Below are positions 45,152 to 52,567 of a stretch of 64,000 nt of DNA, piece by piece. The number at the start of each line of letters is the position of its first letter. The first letter of the stretch is position 1. Where the stretch lies: contig NZ_CP126539.1 in the NCBI RefSeq assembly GCF_030177755.1, forward strand, positions 2,814,001-2,878,000, written 5' to 3'. The stretch comes from Devosia sp. RR2S18 (lineage in GTDB: Bacteria; Pseudomonadota; Alphaproteobacteria; Rhizobiales; Devosiaceae). Both the position numbers and the translations under genes were made by a program. The notes beneath the pieces were generated by a model. The model did no database searches. It was not told where the DNA came from and worked only from the letters and a program-made list of their open reading frames with translations.

Positions 45152-47584
45152 TCATCCTTGCACGAGATCGTTGGCGCACCGGAAGACCGGCTTGCTGCTC
45201 AAAATCTCGGCGGTCAGCGGCACTGGACTGGTCACCAAAAAGCTACGCGTTTCACCTGGCAGGAGAGTGACCAGCATGTCGTCGATTTCAGCATCGGGGT
45301 GAGTGCGGTCAACGAACAGGCAGAGGTCCTTGAGAAGGGTTCGCGCCCTCAGGGTGACGCGCCACTGTTGACCTTCCCCCTCCACGTCGATTTCTACCTT
45401 GGGCTTGGGCAGGTCGAGCGCGATGTCTTCGGCGAAGTAGTGGTACGCAGTGCTATCATGCATGGTGGCGATGAGAAGCTCGCGGGCGGGATCGCCAGGC
45501 GTCGCCACAGCAGCAGGAATGGCTAGGGAGCCGATGTCGAGCCGATCGGCGCAGAGCCGCCAATGGGTCCATTCAGCCAAGACCGTGCCGTCGAAGCGTA
45601 GGCGCTTGATGGTCACCGGACCACGCCAGAACAGCGTCCGCTCATTGGCGGCGAAGAGGTACAGTTCCTCGCCGCGCGGCTGAATGGTGAGAAGGTGGGG
45701 GGCATAGACGGCGCGCATGGCGTACCAGAGCGGCTTGAGACGTCCGTAGCCATCGATGGCTGACCAGGAGGTCACCGGCCAGCAATCGTTCAGCTGCCAG
45801 ACGATGGCACCCATATTGACGGGTCGATGCGAGCGCATGTGCTCGACGGCAAGGCGAATGGCCCGGGCCTGGTTGAGCTGAGTGGCGAAGTGCCAGTCGT
45901 CCATGGATTGGGGGGATGGCAGGTGCCCCGCGAGGCCACGCAGGAGCTTGCCATTGCCGATGGTCGCCTTCTGGTGGTGCCAGACACCGGGAGATGTTGG
46001 CGTCATCGGCTGATCATGCACGGACTGGCTGAGCGTCGCCCAGGTGGGCGGGGCCTGCCAACCGAACTCCGAGGCAAAGCGCGGGATACTTCCCCTATAG
46101 TGCTCGTACCCAATGTCGTTCCACACGTCCCAGATATGGGTGCAGCCATGGGCGGGATTATTGGGATGAATATCCATGCTGCCCGAATAAGGACTGCCTG
46201 CCCAATAGGGGCGCGTGGGGTCGAGTTCAGCGACGAGACGCGGCAGGAGGTCAAGATAGTAGCCGAGCCCCCAGGTGCGCCCCTCGAGCGCGGCCTGCCA
46301 GCCCCAATCCACCCAGCCCCAGATGTTCTCGTTGTTGCCATTCCAGAGCACGAGCGCGGGATGCGGCATCAGCCGGACGATGTTGTCGCGCGCCTCGGCT
46401 TCGATCTCGGCGGGAAGATCGCCTTCCTCCGGATAGGCGGCACAGGCAAAGAGGAAATCCTGCCAGACCAGCATGCCAGCTTCATTGCAGGCCTCGTAGA
46501 AGGCGTCGGTCTCGTAGATGCCGCCGCCCCAAACGCGGAGCAGATTGATGTTGGCGCGCTTGGCCTGATCGACGCGGGCGCGGTAGCGATCGGGCGTGAC
46601 GCGCGGGAGAAAACAATCGTCGGGGATCCAATTGGCGCCGCAGACATAGACGGGAACGTCGTTGACCACGATGGTGAAGGCGGTGCCGTGCGCGTCACTG
46701 CCGGTGTCCAGCCGCACCGATCGGAAGCCGATGCGGCGGGACCAGGTGTCGAGCACTTCCTCGCCTCGCAGCAGTTCGACGGTCAAATCATAAAGAGGCT
46801 GGCCGCCAAGGCCATGCGGCCACCACAGCTGGGGTTCGGGAACGAGAAGATCGAACGAGGCCAAGCCCTCGACCGGTAACTCACTGGTTACGCCAGCGAC
46901 AGTGCCGCGGAGGACGGCTCCGGGGGTGCCACCTACAATTTCGGCACTGATGCGCACATGACCATCGGCACCGTGAACTGTGATCTCTGGCCGAACGGAG
47001 GCAAGGCGGGCCTCGCTCCAGCTTTCAAGGGTAATGGATTGCCAGATACCGGCAGTGACGAGAGTGGGGCCCCAGTCCCAACCGAAATTGCAAGCCATCT
47101 TGCGCATGAGATTGGCGGGGCCCGGATAATTGTTGGGGCGCGGCTCGTATTGGCTGGCGAGCTGTTCGCCACGGGTCCAGGCAGATTCAAAGAGGATCGA
47201 AAGCGTGTTCTCGCCCTCCCGCAGCAGCGCGGAGACGTCGAACCGGAAGGTCCGGTTCATGTTGGCGGTTTCGCCGATGAGGGTGCCATTGAGCGAAAGG
47301 CGCGCGAAGGTGTCGAGCCCCGGGCAGACGAGGTCCACCTGCCCTGCCCCGTTGTCGTGCCAATCGAAAGCCAGGTCGTAGCGCCAGTCACAACGGCCCA
47401 CCCAATCCACGGCGATTTCGTTGAGGTCGAGATAGGGATCGGGGATGAGCCGGGCCGCGAGCAGGTCGGTGTGCACCGTGCCCGGCACCGTGGCGGGAAT
47501 AGCATCGGGCAGTTCGGGGGCGCCCACTGGTCGAGCGCAGGTCAGGGTCCAGTCGGTTTCGAGCACGCGCCGCGTCAGGGTCAT
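45152..47584 (-). CDS. Beta-mannosidase (glycoside hydrolase family 2)
   Basis: An 810-residue GH2 exo-hydrolase. It has an N-terminal sugar-binding domain (ATVPGTVHTDLLAARLIPDPYLDLNE is typical of beta-mannosidases), immunoglobulin-like domains, and a TIM barrel with the acid/base Glu in VLWNGNNENIWGW and the nucleophile Glu in RFASEFGWQAPP. No signal peptide is seen, so it acts in the cytoplasm on imported di- or oligosaccharides. AAGGCGAGGCCAAG precedes ATG 47584. Convergent with murQ, next to GlcNAc genes, which suggests a substrate containing mannose and GlcNAc. Confidence 0.9.
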   Translation of the reverse strand: MTLTRRVLETDWTLTCARPVGAPELPDAIPATVPGTVHTDLLAARLIPDPYLDLNEIAVDWVGRCDWRYDLAFDWHDNGAGQVDLVCPGLDTFARLSLNGTLIGETANMNRTFRFDVSALLREGENTLSILFESAWTRGEQLASQYEPRPNNYPGPANLMRKMACNFGWDWGPTLVTAGIWQSITLESWSEARLASVRPEITVHGADGHVRISAEIVGGTPGAVLRGTVAGVTSELPVEGLASFDLLVPEPQLWWPHGLGGQPLYDLTVELLRGEEVLDTWSRRIGFRSVRLDTGSDAHGTAFTIVVNDVPVYVCGANWIPDDCFLPRVTPDRYRARVDQAKRANINLLRVWGGGIYETDAFYEACNEAGMLVWQDFLFACAAYPEEGDLPAEIEAEARDNIVRLMPHPALVLWNGNNENIWGWVDWGWQAALEGRTWGLGYYLDLLPRLVAELDPTRPYWAGSPYSGSMDIHPNNPAHGCTHIWDVWNDIGYEHYRGSIPRFASEFGWQAPPTWATLSQSVHDQPMTPTSPGVWHHQKATIGNGKLLRGLAGHLPSPQSMDDWHFATQLNQARAIRLAVEHMRSHRPVNMGAIVWQLNDCWPVTSWSAIDGYGRLKPLWYAMRAVYAPHLLTIQPRGEELYLFAANERTLFWRGPVTIKRLRFDGTVLAEWTHWRLCADRLDIGSLAIPAAVATPGDPARELLIATMHDSTAYHYFAEDIALDLPKPKVEIDVEGEGQQWRVTLRARTLLKDLCLFVDRTHPDAEIDDMLVTLLPGETRSFLVTSPVPLTAEILSSKPVFRCANDLVQG

Positions 47585-47716
47585 CTTGGCCTCGCCTTGG
47601 TTCTGGGCTTCCATACATGGAGCGGGGGCCAGGATCGAAGATTTCTTTCGCCCTCATGTCGAAGACCGGTTGCCTCCGTCGTCGCCTGTGTGAAGCTCAA
47701 TGCAAAGGAGAGAAAG

Positions 47717-48193
47717 ATGAGTCTTCCTACCCAAGACACTGAACGCGATCTGGTTTTGGTCCGGGTGCTGGATGCGCCGCGCGACAAGATCTTCCGCTGC
47801 TGGACCGAGCCGGGACTTATCAAGCAGTGGTTCACGCCCAAGCCCTGGACCACGCCGAAGGCCGAAGTGGACCTAAGGCCCGGTGGGCGGAACGTCATCA
47901 CCATGGCCGATGAAAACGGGACCGAGTTCCCCAATCCCGGGCAGTATCTGGAGATTGTGCCCAACGAGAAGCTCGTTTTTACCGACGCCTATGTCGGGGA
48001 TTGGGAGCCTTCCGAGAAACCGTTCTTCACAGGCATCCTGCTGTTCGAGGACGCCGGTGAGGGCAAGACGAAATATACGGCGGTCGCGCGGCATTGGACT
48101 GTGGAAGATACCGAGAACCACAAGAAGATGGGTTTCCATGAGGGTTGGGGTATTTGCGCCGATCAGCTCGAGGCGCTCGCAAAGACGCTCTGA
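47717..48193 (+). CDS. SRPBCC (AHSA1-like) family protein
   Basis: A 158-residue protein of the START/Bet v1-like fold: LVLVRVLDAPRDKIFRCWTEPGLIKQWFTPKPWTTPKAEVDLRPGG, FTDAYVGDWEPSEKPFFTGILLFEDAGEGKT and a C-terminal helix with GWGICADQLEALA. This group (YdjN/CalC-like) binds lipid or hydrophobic ligands; functions are mostly unknown. CAAAGGAGAGAAAG before ATG 47717 fixes the start. Divergent from the mannosidase. Confidence 0.88.
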   Translation: MSLPTQDTERDLVLVRVLDAPRDKIFRCWTEPGLIKQWFTPKPWTTPKAEVDLRPGGRNVITMADENGTEFPNPGQYLEIVPNEKLVFTDAYVGDWEPSEKPFFTGILLFEDAGEGKTKYTAVARHWTVEDTENHKKMGFHEGWGICADQLEALAKTL

Positions 48194-48281
48194 GGCGAGC
48201 AACTCCGTCGCCCTCCTGCCGTTACACTCGCATGGCTCGACGCCAGCCGGCGTCAGCCTCATACGGCATGAGGAGGATGAG

Positions 48282-48482
48282 ATGGACCGCACGCACGAGG
48301 ACAAGATTCGCGACCGCGCCTACGCGCTTTGGGAGAGGGATGGCTCGCCCGAGGGCAAGCACGAGGAGTATTGGCACCGCGCGGAGCGGGAACTTGCCGA
48401 AGAAGATGGGGTGGACACCTCCGAAGAGAACTCGACCGTCTCCCCCATTCCGCTGGTGCCTGGCAGCGTGCCGATGGGCTAA
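48282..48482 (+). CDS. DUF2934 small protein
   Basis: A 66-residue hydrophilic protein: DKIRDRAYALWERDGSPEGKHEEYWHRAERELAEED matches the DUF2934 helical pattern (alternating charged residues around the AYxLWExxGxPxGxxxEYWxxAE core). AGGAGGATGAG precedes ATG 48282. It follows the SRPBCC gene by 88 bases. Often stress-related in this order; function unknown. Confidence 0.8.
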   Translation: MDRTHEDKIRDRAYALWERDGSPEGKHEEYWHRAERELAEEDGVDTSEENSTVSPIPLVPGSVPMG

Positions 48483-48554
48483 TCTAGTACCGCGTTATGC
48501 CGGTGGCTGAAGCACAGAAGGGGGGACCATGTGATCAGCCCGATCTTCATTAGC

Positions 48555-48577
48555 AGCCCGGGCTATGCGCCCGGGCT
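48555..48577. terminator. Hairpin between convergent genes
   Basis: AGCCCGGGC (48555-48563) pairs with GCCCGGGCT (48569-48577), 9 bp with a 5-base loop, between the DUF2934 and DUF1236 stops. There is no T-run on either strand, so it is a weak or bidirectional stop. Confidence 0.45.
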
Positions 48578-48586
48578 TGTGTCGGG

Positions 48587-49030
48587 TTACTGCTCCACGG
48601 CCACAACGGTGCCGGGCGAATAGACTACGGAGCGGTCGGACAGGTCCACGAACCAGAGACGATCTTCGGTGTAAAAATAGCCGAAGTTCTCATCGCCTTC
48701 GATGGGATGAATGGTGATAGTTTCTGGCAGAACGTAGCCGACCTCCAATTCACCTTCTACGGTGATCGGATCGATGGGGTTGAGGCGGGCATATTCCACC
48801 GACGAGGCTTCGACGCCAGCCTGCGCACCAAGGGTGGCGCCGGTAAAGCCGCCGATCACCGCGCCAATCGGCCCAAAGATCAGACCGCCAACAACGGCAC
48901 CGGTAGCACCACCAGCGGCGCCGCCCACGGCAGCGCCAGCATCGGTATCGGCGTTTGTGGTGGTCTGCGCGAGGACTGGGGCGGCTGCAAGAGACAGCGC
49001 CGCGACCGAAGCAAGAAGCATGTTCTTCAT
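48587..49030 (-). CDS. DUF1236 protein with glycine zipper
   Basis: A 147-residue exported protein: signal peptide MKNMLLASVAALSLAAAPVLAQ, then a glycine-zipper helix region (GAAVGGAAGGATGAVVGGLIFGPIGAVIGGFTGATLGAQAG, about residues 30-70) which usually packs in membranes. The C-terminal VEGELEVGYVLPETITIHPI ... VDLSDRSVVYSPGTVVAV is a DUF1236 domain. ACAGGAGATTAAGA supports ATG 49030. An EcfG-like promoter lies about 40 bases upstream. Confidence 0.83.
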   Translation of the reverse strand: MKNMLLASVAALSLAAAPVLAQTTTNADTDAGAAVGGAAGGATGAVVGGLIFGPIGAVIGGFTGATLGAQAGVEASSVEYARLNPIDPITVEGELEVGYVLPETITIHPIEGDENFGYFYTEDRLWFVDLSDRSVVYSPGTVVAVEQ

Positions 49031-49075
49031 TCTTAATCTCCTGTGTAGGACTCCACTTGGAATTGACGCCCCAAG

Positions 49076-49100
49076 AACACGTAGTGTTGGTGTTTGTTCC
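49076..49100 (-). promoter_or_regulatory. EcfG-like promoter candidate for the DUF1236 gene
   Basis: On the minus strand GGAAC (49100-49096), 16 bases, then TGTT (49079-49076), close to the GGAAC-N16/17-CGTT consensus. It would start transcription about 40 bases before ATG 49030. Confidence 0.5.
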
Positions 49101-49208
49101 CGCGCCATGAAAATGAACCAGTTGCGCCGTTTTTACGCCATTCCGAGAAGATGAACCACATCGTTACTTAATGGTCAGGATATGTACTTTGGATTCACTG
49201 GATCATTC

Positions 49209-49234
49209 GGAACCGTAATCTTCTCCGGCGAGTT
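49209..49234 (+). promoter_or_regulatory. EcfG-like promoter candidate for the gene at 49361
   Basis: GGAAC (49209-49213), 17 bases, AGTT (49231-49234), one mismatch from the EcfG consensus. The start codon is about 125 bases downstream. Confidence 0.4.
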
Positions 49235-49360
49235 CACACCACGCTCCAAGGCTTCGTGGCGCCAGCCTCGCTGGCTAGGTGCAGTGGTGAACCCGAACAA
49301 CCAAGTGCTACCGTGCCCTGGTCGCACGCGATTCTTGGTTCAGCAGCAAGGAGGGTACGC

Positions 49361-49693
49361 ATGGCCCTGCAACGATCGATTGCCGTTCTCTTGCTTGCTC
49401 TCGTGATGGGACCGGCGCTCGCCCAGACGAACCCGCAGGAGATGTCAGTCGAACAGCAAGGCCGGCTCCGTGCTGCAATCACGGCGGCGCAGTCGGGGCC
49501 GATCGTGGATGTCGACTTCGCTGTCACCCCGGGCGCGCAGGTGCCCGACCACGTCTCGTTGCAACCGCTACCAGCCGAGATCACTGAGATTGCTCCCGAG
49601 CTTGCCGGGCAAAGCTTCTTCCTTTTGCCCGATGGGCGAATTGCAGTGGTGGCTCCGCAATCGCGGGAGATAATCCGGGTCTTCTCGCTTTAG
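49361..49693 (+). CDS. Small periplasmic DUF1236-like protein
   Basis: A 110-residue precursor with a signal peptide (MALQRSIAVLLLALVMGPALAQ). The mature part, DVDFAVTPGAQVPDHVSLQPLPAEITEIAPELAGQSFFLLPDGRIAVVAPQSREIIRVF, fits the DUF1236 pattern: a valine/proline strand then the RI-V-V-P-S-R-I end. CAGCAAGGAGGGTACGC before ATG is a strong ribosome site. Its stop overlaps the end of the convergent histidine kinase gene by a few bases. Confidence 0.78.
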   Translation: MALQRSIAVLLLALVMGPALAQTNPQEMSVEQQGRLRAAITAAQSGPIVDVDFAVTPGAQVPDHVSLQPLPAEITEIAPELAGQSFFLLPDGRIAVVAPQSREIIRVFSL

Positions 49694-51060
49694 GCAGCAG
49701 ATCCCGCGGCGTTCGCCAGGGGTAGCGAGAGGCGCACGCGCAGTCCCCCGACCTCGGCACGATGATAGCTGATCGTGCCGCCGTTGATCTCCAGTATCTC
49801 AGCAGCCATGGCGAGCCCTAGTCCGGTTCCAGGCTTGCTCTCATCAAGCCGGCGCCCCCGCACGCCCAGTTGCGCCAGATCGGACTCTGCAATGCCGGGC
49901 CCGTCATCTTCAATGCTGAGCACGGCGGCCTCTCCTTCTTGGCTGCCATAGACCAAAACGCGCGAGTTCGCCCATTTCGCAGCGTTCTCAAGGAGGATGC
50001 CGACAAGCTCAAGGAGATCCTGCCGGTGCAAGTCCACCGTGCAGTCGTCTCCCAGCTGAGCAACCCAATGCAGCCCCTCGCCGCGTCCGGTCTTTTTCAA
50101 CACGGTCAACGTCCGCAGTACGGCAGCGTTGAGCGAGGAGCGCGCAGCGTGAGAGGTGGTGCGCAGGCGAAGCGACGCTAGCCGCAATTGGTGGTCGATG
50201 CGCTCGGACATTTCCGTAGACAGGCTTTCGATCATCTCGGCGTCATGCGGGCTACCACTCTCGCGCAAACGATCTGCAACGCCATGCAGCGCCGCCAGTG
50301 GCGTCTTGAGCCCATGAGCAAGATCTGCCGCCCGCGACCGCGCCTTTTCCATGGCCGCATCCCTCGCAGTCAGCAATTGGTTGACTTCCTCGACCAATGG
50401 CGACAACTCGGTCGGGTGATTGCCAGCGAGCCGTTCAGCGTCACCCCGGCGCACGGATTCTATCGCCCGACGAAGTGTCTTGATTGGTGCCAATCCCAGG
50501 AGAACCTGCAGCCAAGCAGCCACTAGCAGTAGGCCCCCGAGCAGGAGCAAGAGGCGTGTGGTATCCTGCTGGAAACTGGCGATTGCCTCGTCGATGGCGC
50601 GGTGATCCTCTCCGATGGTAACGAGGAAAGAGCGGGGGCCATTGGCACCTTCGAGTTCGATCCGCCGCGTCAAGGCGAGCAAGTTCTGCTCGCCCGGCCC
50701 AACTTCATGGTGCAGGAGCTCGCCTTGGGCTTCGGGGGACGGCGTCTGCAGCACAAAATCCCACAGGGAGCGCGAGCGGGTGATCTCGCCATTGTCCATC
50801 GCTTCGATCTGCCAGTAGCGGCCACTGAAGGGGGTGGAATAAAGTGGATCGGGGAGCGGCGCGCTGATGGCCGGAACGGGGTTCTCCGGCATCAAGACGG
50901 CAGCGAGCCGGCTCACCGCAGCCGACATTCCCACCTGAGCCGCGCGCTCGATGTTCACTGTGAAGAGATGCTGCAGTACGCCCGCTGCGACGATCAGCGA
51001 AATGACGACCCAGACCAGCGCAAGACCAAGCATGCGCAGGCGCAGGGATCGAAGGATCAT
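49690..51060 (-). CDS. Sensor histidine kinase
   Basis: A 456-residue inner-membrane kinase. Two membrane helices (about 8-28 and 168-188) enclose a 140-residue periplasmic domain; a HAMP linker follows, then the HisKA box RSRAADLAHGLKTPLAALHG (phosphorylated His about 250), N box LENAAKWANSRVLVYG, and IEDDGPGI, GTGLGLAMAAEIL. Its start overlaps the response regulator stop by 4 bases. The gene set PepSY-like / regulator / kinase resembles the FeuN-FeuP-FeuQ arrangement, where the small PepSY protein restrains the kinase. Confidence 0.92.
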   Translation of the reverse strand: MILRSLRLRMLGLALVWVVISLIVAAGVLQHLFTVNIERAAQVGMSAAVSRLAAVLMPENPVPAISAPLPDPLYSTPFSGRYWQIEAMDNGEITRSRSLWDFVLQTPSPEAQGELLHHEVGPGEQNLLALTRRIELEGANGPRSFLVTIGEDHRAIDEAIASFQQDTTRLLLLLGGLLLVAAWLQVLLGLAPIKTLRRAIESVRRGDAERLAGNHPTELSPLVEEVNQLLTARDAAMEKARSRAADLAHGLKTPLAALHGVADRLRESGSPHDAEMIESLSTEMSERIDHQLRLASLRLRTTSHAARSSLNAAVLRTLTVLKKTGRGEGLHWVAQLGDDCTVDLHRQDLLELVGILLENAAKWANSRVLVYGSQEGEAAVLSIEDDGPGIAESDLAQLGVRGRRLDESKPGTGLGLAMAAEILEINGGTISYHRAEVGGLRVRLSLPLANAAGSAA

Positions 51061-51719
51061 GCATCTTCTCCCAGCACATAGCCGAAGCCACGCCGGGTTC
51101 TTATCACCTCTTGCCCGAGACGCTTCCGGACACGACCGACCAGCACCTCGACAGCGTTGGAGTCGCGTTCATAGTCCTGGTTGTAGATGTGCTCGGTGAT
51201 CTCCAGTTGCGACACCACCCGTCCACGCTGGTGCACCAGATAGGCGACCAGTTTGTATTCTTGCGGCGTGAGATCGATTGGTGCGCCATCAAGAAAAACC
51301 TGCATTTTGCCCGTGTCGAGCATGTAGCGGCCGAAGGGCACACGGGAGGACGCCAAGCCGCTGGCCCGGCGAACCAGTGAGCGCACGCGAGCGACGATTT
51401 CCATGATGTGGAACGGCTTCACCACGTAGTCGTCGGCGCCTGCTTCGATACCGTCGACGCGCTCCTCCCACTGCCCGCGGGCCGTGAGGATCAGGACCGG
51501 CGTGGTTTTTCCGGCGGCGCGCCAGCGCTTGAGAATGGTAAGACCATCCATTTGTGGTAGGCCGAGGTCCAGGATGATCGCATCAAAGGCCTCGGAGTCG
51601 CCGCGAAACCAGACACTCTCCCCTTCGCTTTCCCGCTCGACGGCGAAACCCGCGCGGGAGAGCGCATTGGTCAGCGTTTCGGCGATACGGTCGTCGTCTT
51701 CGGCAACTAGCACCCGCAC
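51057..51719 (-). CDS. OmpR-family response regulator
   Basis: A 220-residue regulator: receiver domain with acidic pocket (AEDDDR), phospho-acceptor Asp in IILDLGLPQMDG (about residue 51), Thr in VLILTARG and Lys in YVVKPFH; then an OmpR winged helix (LTPQEYKLVAYLVHQRGRVVSQLEITEHIYNQD, VEVLVGRVRKRLG). It starts with GTG immediately after the TGA of the upstream PepSY-like gene, so the three genes are one operon. Confidence 0.94.
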   Translation of the reverse strand: MRVLVAEDDDRIAETLTNALSRAGFAVERESEGESVWFRGDSEAFDAIILDLGLPQMDGLTILKRWRAAGKTTPVLILTARGQWEERVDGIEAGADDYVVKPFHIMEIVARVRSLVRRASGLASSRVPFGRYMLDTGKMQVFLDGAPIDLTPQEYKLVAYLVHQRGRVVSQLEITEHIYNQDYERDSNAVEVLVGRVRKRLGQEVIRTRRGFGYVLGEDA

Positions 51720-52316
51720 TCAGCGCACCTCCAGATGGGCGCCGGTTCGCGCCAGATAATATTCAGTTTGCACCCGACCTGCGGGGGTCAGCACCTTGAC
51801 CGCATAGAGAAGAAAGCCCTTCACGCGGATCAGTTCGGCGTCGATCAGACTGCCGCCTTCGGTCCGCGCCTCCAGATCGGGAAGCAAGGTTTCAAGCGGC
51901 ACGGCAATGCCCGACCGGACTGCTTCAAGCGCCGCACGCTCTGTACTGCTGCCAATGCTCGACCCGCTTCCGGGATTGCTCGAGGCAGGACTTCCATTGG
52001 AGCTCGGCTTGCCTGTACTACCGACCCCGGCACCTCCAGGGCTGTTGCCGGAGCTACTGCCACCTCCGGCGTCGCCGCTATTGCCAGGGCTGCTACCGCC
52101 TCCGGTATTGCCACTGTTGCCGGGACTGCTGCCGCCGCCGGCATTGCCACTATTGCCGGGGCCGCTGCCACCGCCACTGTTTTCAGCGCTGCCGGACTCG
52201 CTGCCGCTATTCCCGTTGCCTCCGCCGTTGCCATTTCCCTGCGCCCCAGCGGGCGCACTCAGGAAGGCAGTCAAAAAAATGATGGTGAGGAGCGGTCGGG
52301 CGAACATGGTGATCAT
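51720..52316 (-). CDS. PepSY-like periplasmic protein with Gly/Ser/Asn repeats
   Basis: A 198-residue exported protein: signal peptide (TFLTAF... SAPAGA), a 75-residue low-complexity stretch with about four tandem 12-residue units of the type GGGSSPGNSGNA, a Ser/Pro linker, and a C-terminal domain EAVRSGIAVPLETLLPDLEARTEGGSLIDAELIRVKGFLLYAVKVLTPAGRVQTEYYLARTGAHLEVR (about residues 130-198) that reads like a PepSY unit. It is the first gene of the operon with the response regulator and kinase. PepSY proteins there often inhibit the kinase. Start ATG 52316 or 52307 cannot be decided. Confidence 0.75.
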   Translation of the reverse strand: MITMFARPLLTIIFLTAFLSAPAGAQGNGNGGGNGNSGSESGSAENSGGGSGPGNSGNAGGGSSPGNSGNTGGGSSPGNSGDAGGGSSSGNSPGGAGVGSTGKPSSNGSPASSNPGSGSSIGSSTERAALEAVRSGIAVPLETLLPDLEARTEGGSLIDAELIRVKGFLLYAVKVLTPAGRVQTEYYLARTGAHLEVR

Positions 52317-52381
52317 TCTAGTGCTGCAAAGCTGACGGAAGCCTGACAAGTTTCATCACAGCCCCCTCACAGCAAGTCTGT

Positions 52382-52489
52382 TAGCGTGCTGACGTTGACT
52401 CCAAGGTCCCATGCTGCGTCACAGCTTTGGAGCGTCGGCCCTAAGGCACCAGCAGATGCCGCCCCGCACTGCTGGTGCCTTTTCTTCTG
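52382..52489 (+). ncRNA. Candidate small RNA with strong terminator
   Basis: A terminator-like hairpin on the plus strand (AAGGCACCAGCAG, 52443-52455, with CTGCTGGTGCCTT, 52469-52481, then TTTTCTTCTG) has no plus-strand gene upstream: both neighbours are on the minus strand. Ahead of it a second hairpin can form (CCAAGG ... CTTTGG, with inner GCTG/CAGC). The terminator loop holds CCGCCCCGC, a sequence that could pair with ribosome-binding sites. No promoter is convincing, so the 5' end is a guess. Confidence 0.4.
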
Positions 52490-52512
52490 CGCGATCCAAC
52501 AGTTTCAATACG

Positions 52513-52547
52513 CAAAAAGGGAAGGCAGTTGCCCGCCTTCCCTCTTT
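52513..52547 (-). terminator. Terminator after the DUF3618 gene
   Basis: GGGAAGGC (52519-52526) pairs with GCCTTCCC (52535-52542), and the minus-strand transcript then has TTTTTGCG. It is 20 bases past the stop at 52568. Confidence 0.82.
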
Positions 52548-52567
52548 GCGATCAGCTTACGCGGTAT

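Larger units (their letters stand above)
49031..49360. other. Divergent region with two EcfG-like promoter candidates
   Basis: A 330-base spacer between two outward-facing DUF1236-type genes. No gene is supported here. Each gene has its own GGAAC-type promoter candidate (49076-49100 on minus, 49209-49234 on plus). Confidence 0.5.

Noticed and set aside
45827..46879. A 350-codon plus-strand open frame within the beta-mannosidase
   Set aside because: Antisense to a gene with intact catalytic motifs; no independent support.
46958..47716. Long in-frame extension upstream of the SRPBCC gene
   Set aside because: The family sequence and a strong AAAGGAGAGAAAG site begin at 47717; the extension runs antisense through the mannosidase.
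51980..52230. Possible CRISPR or satellite array in the Gly/Ser-rich gene
   Set aside because: The repeats are in-frame 36-base coding units without spacers, encoding a low-complexity protein linker.
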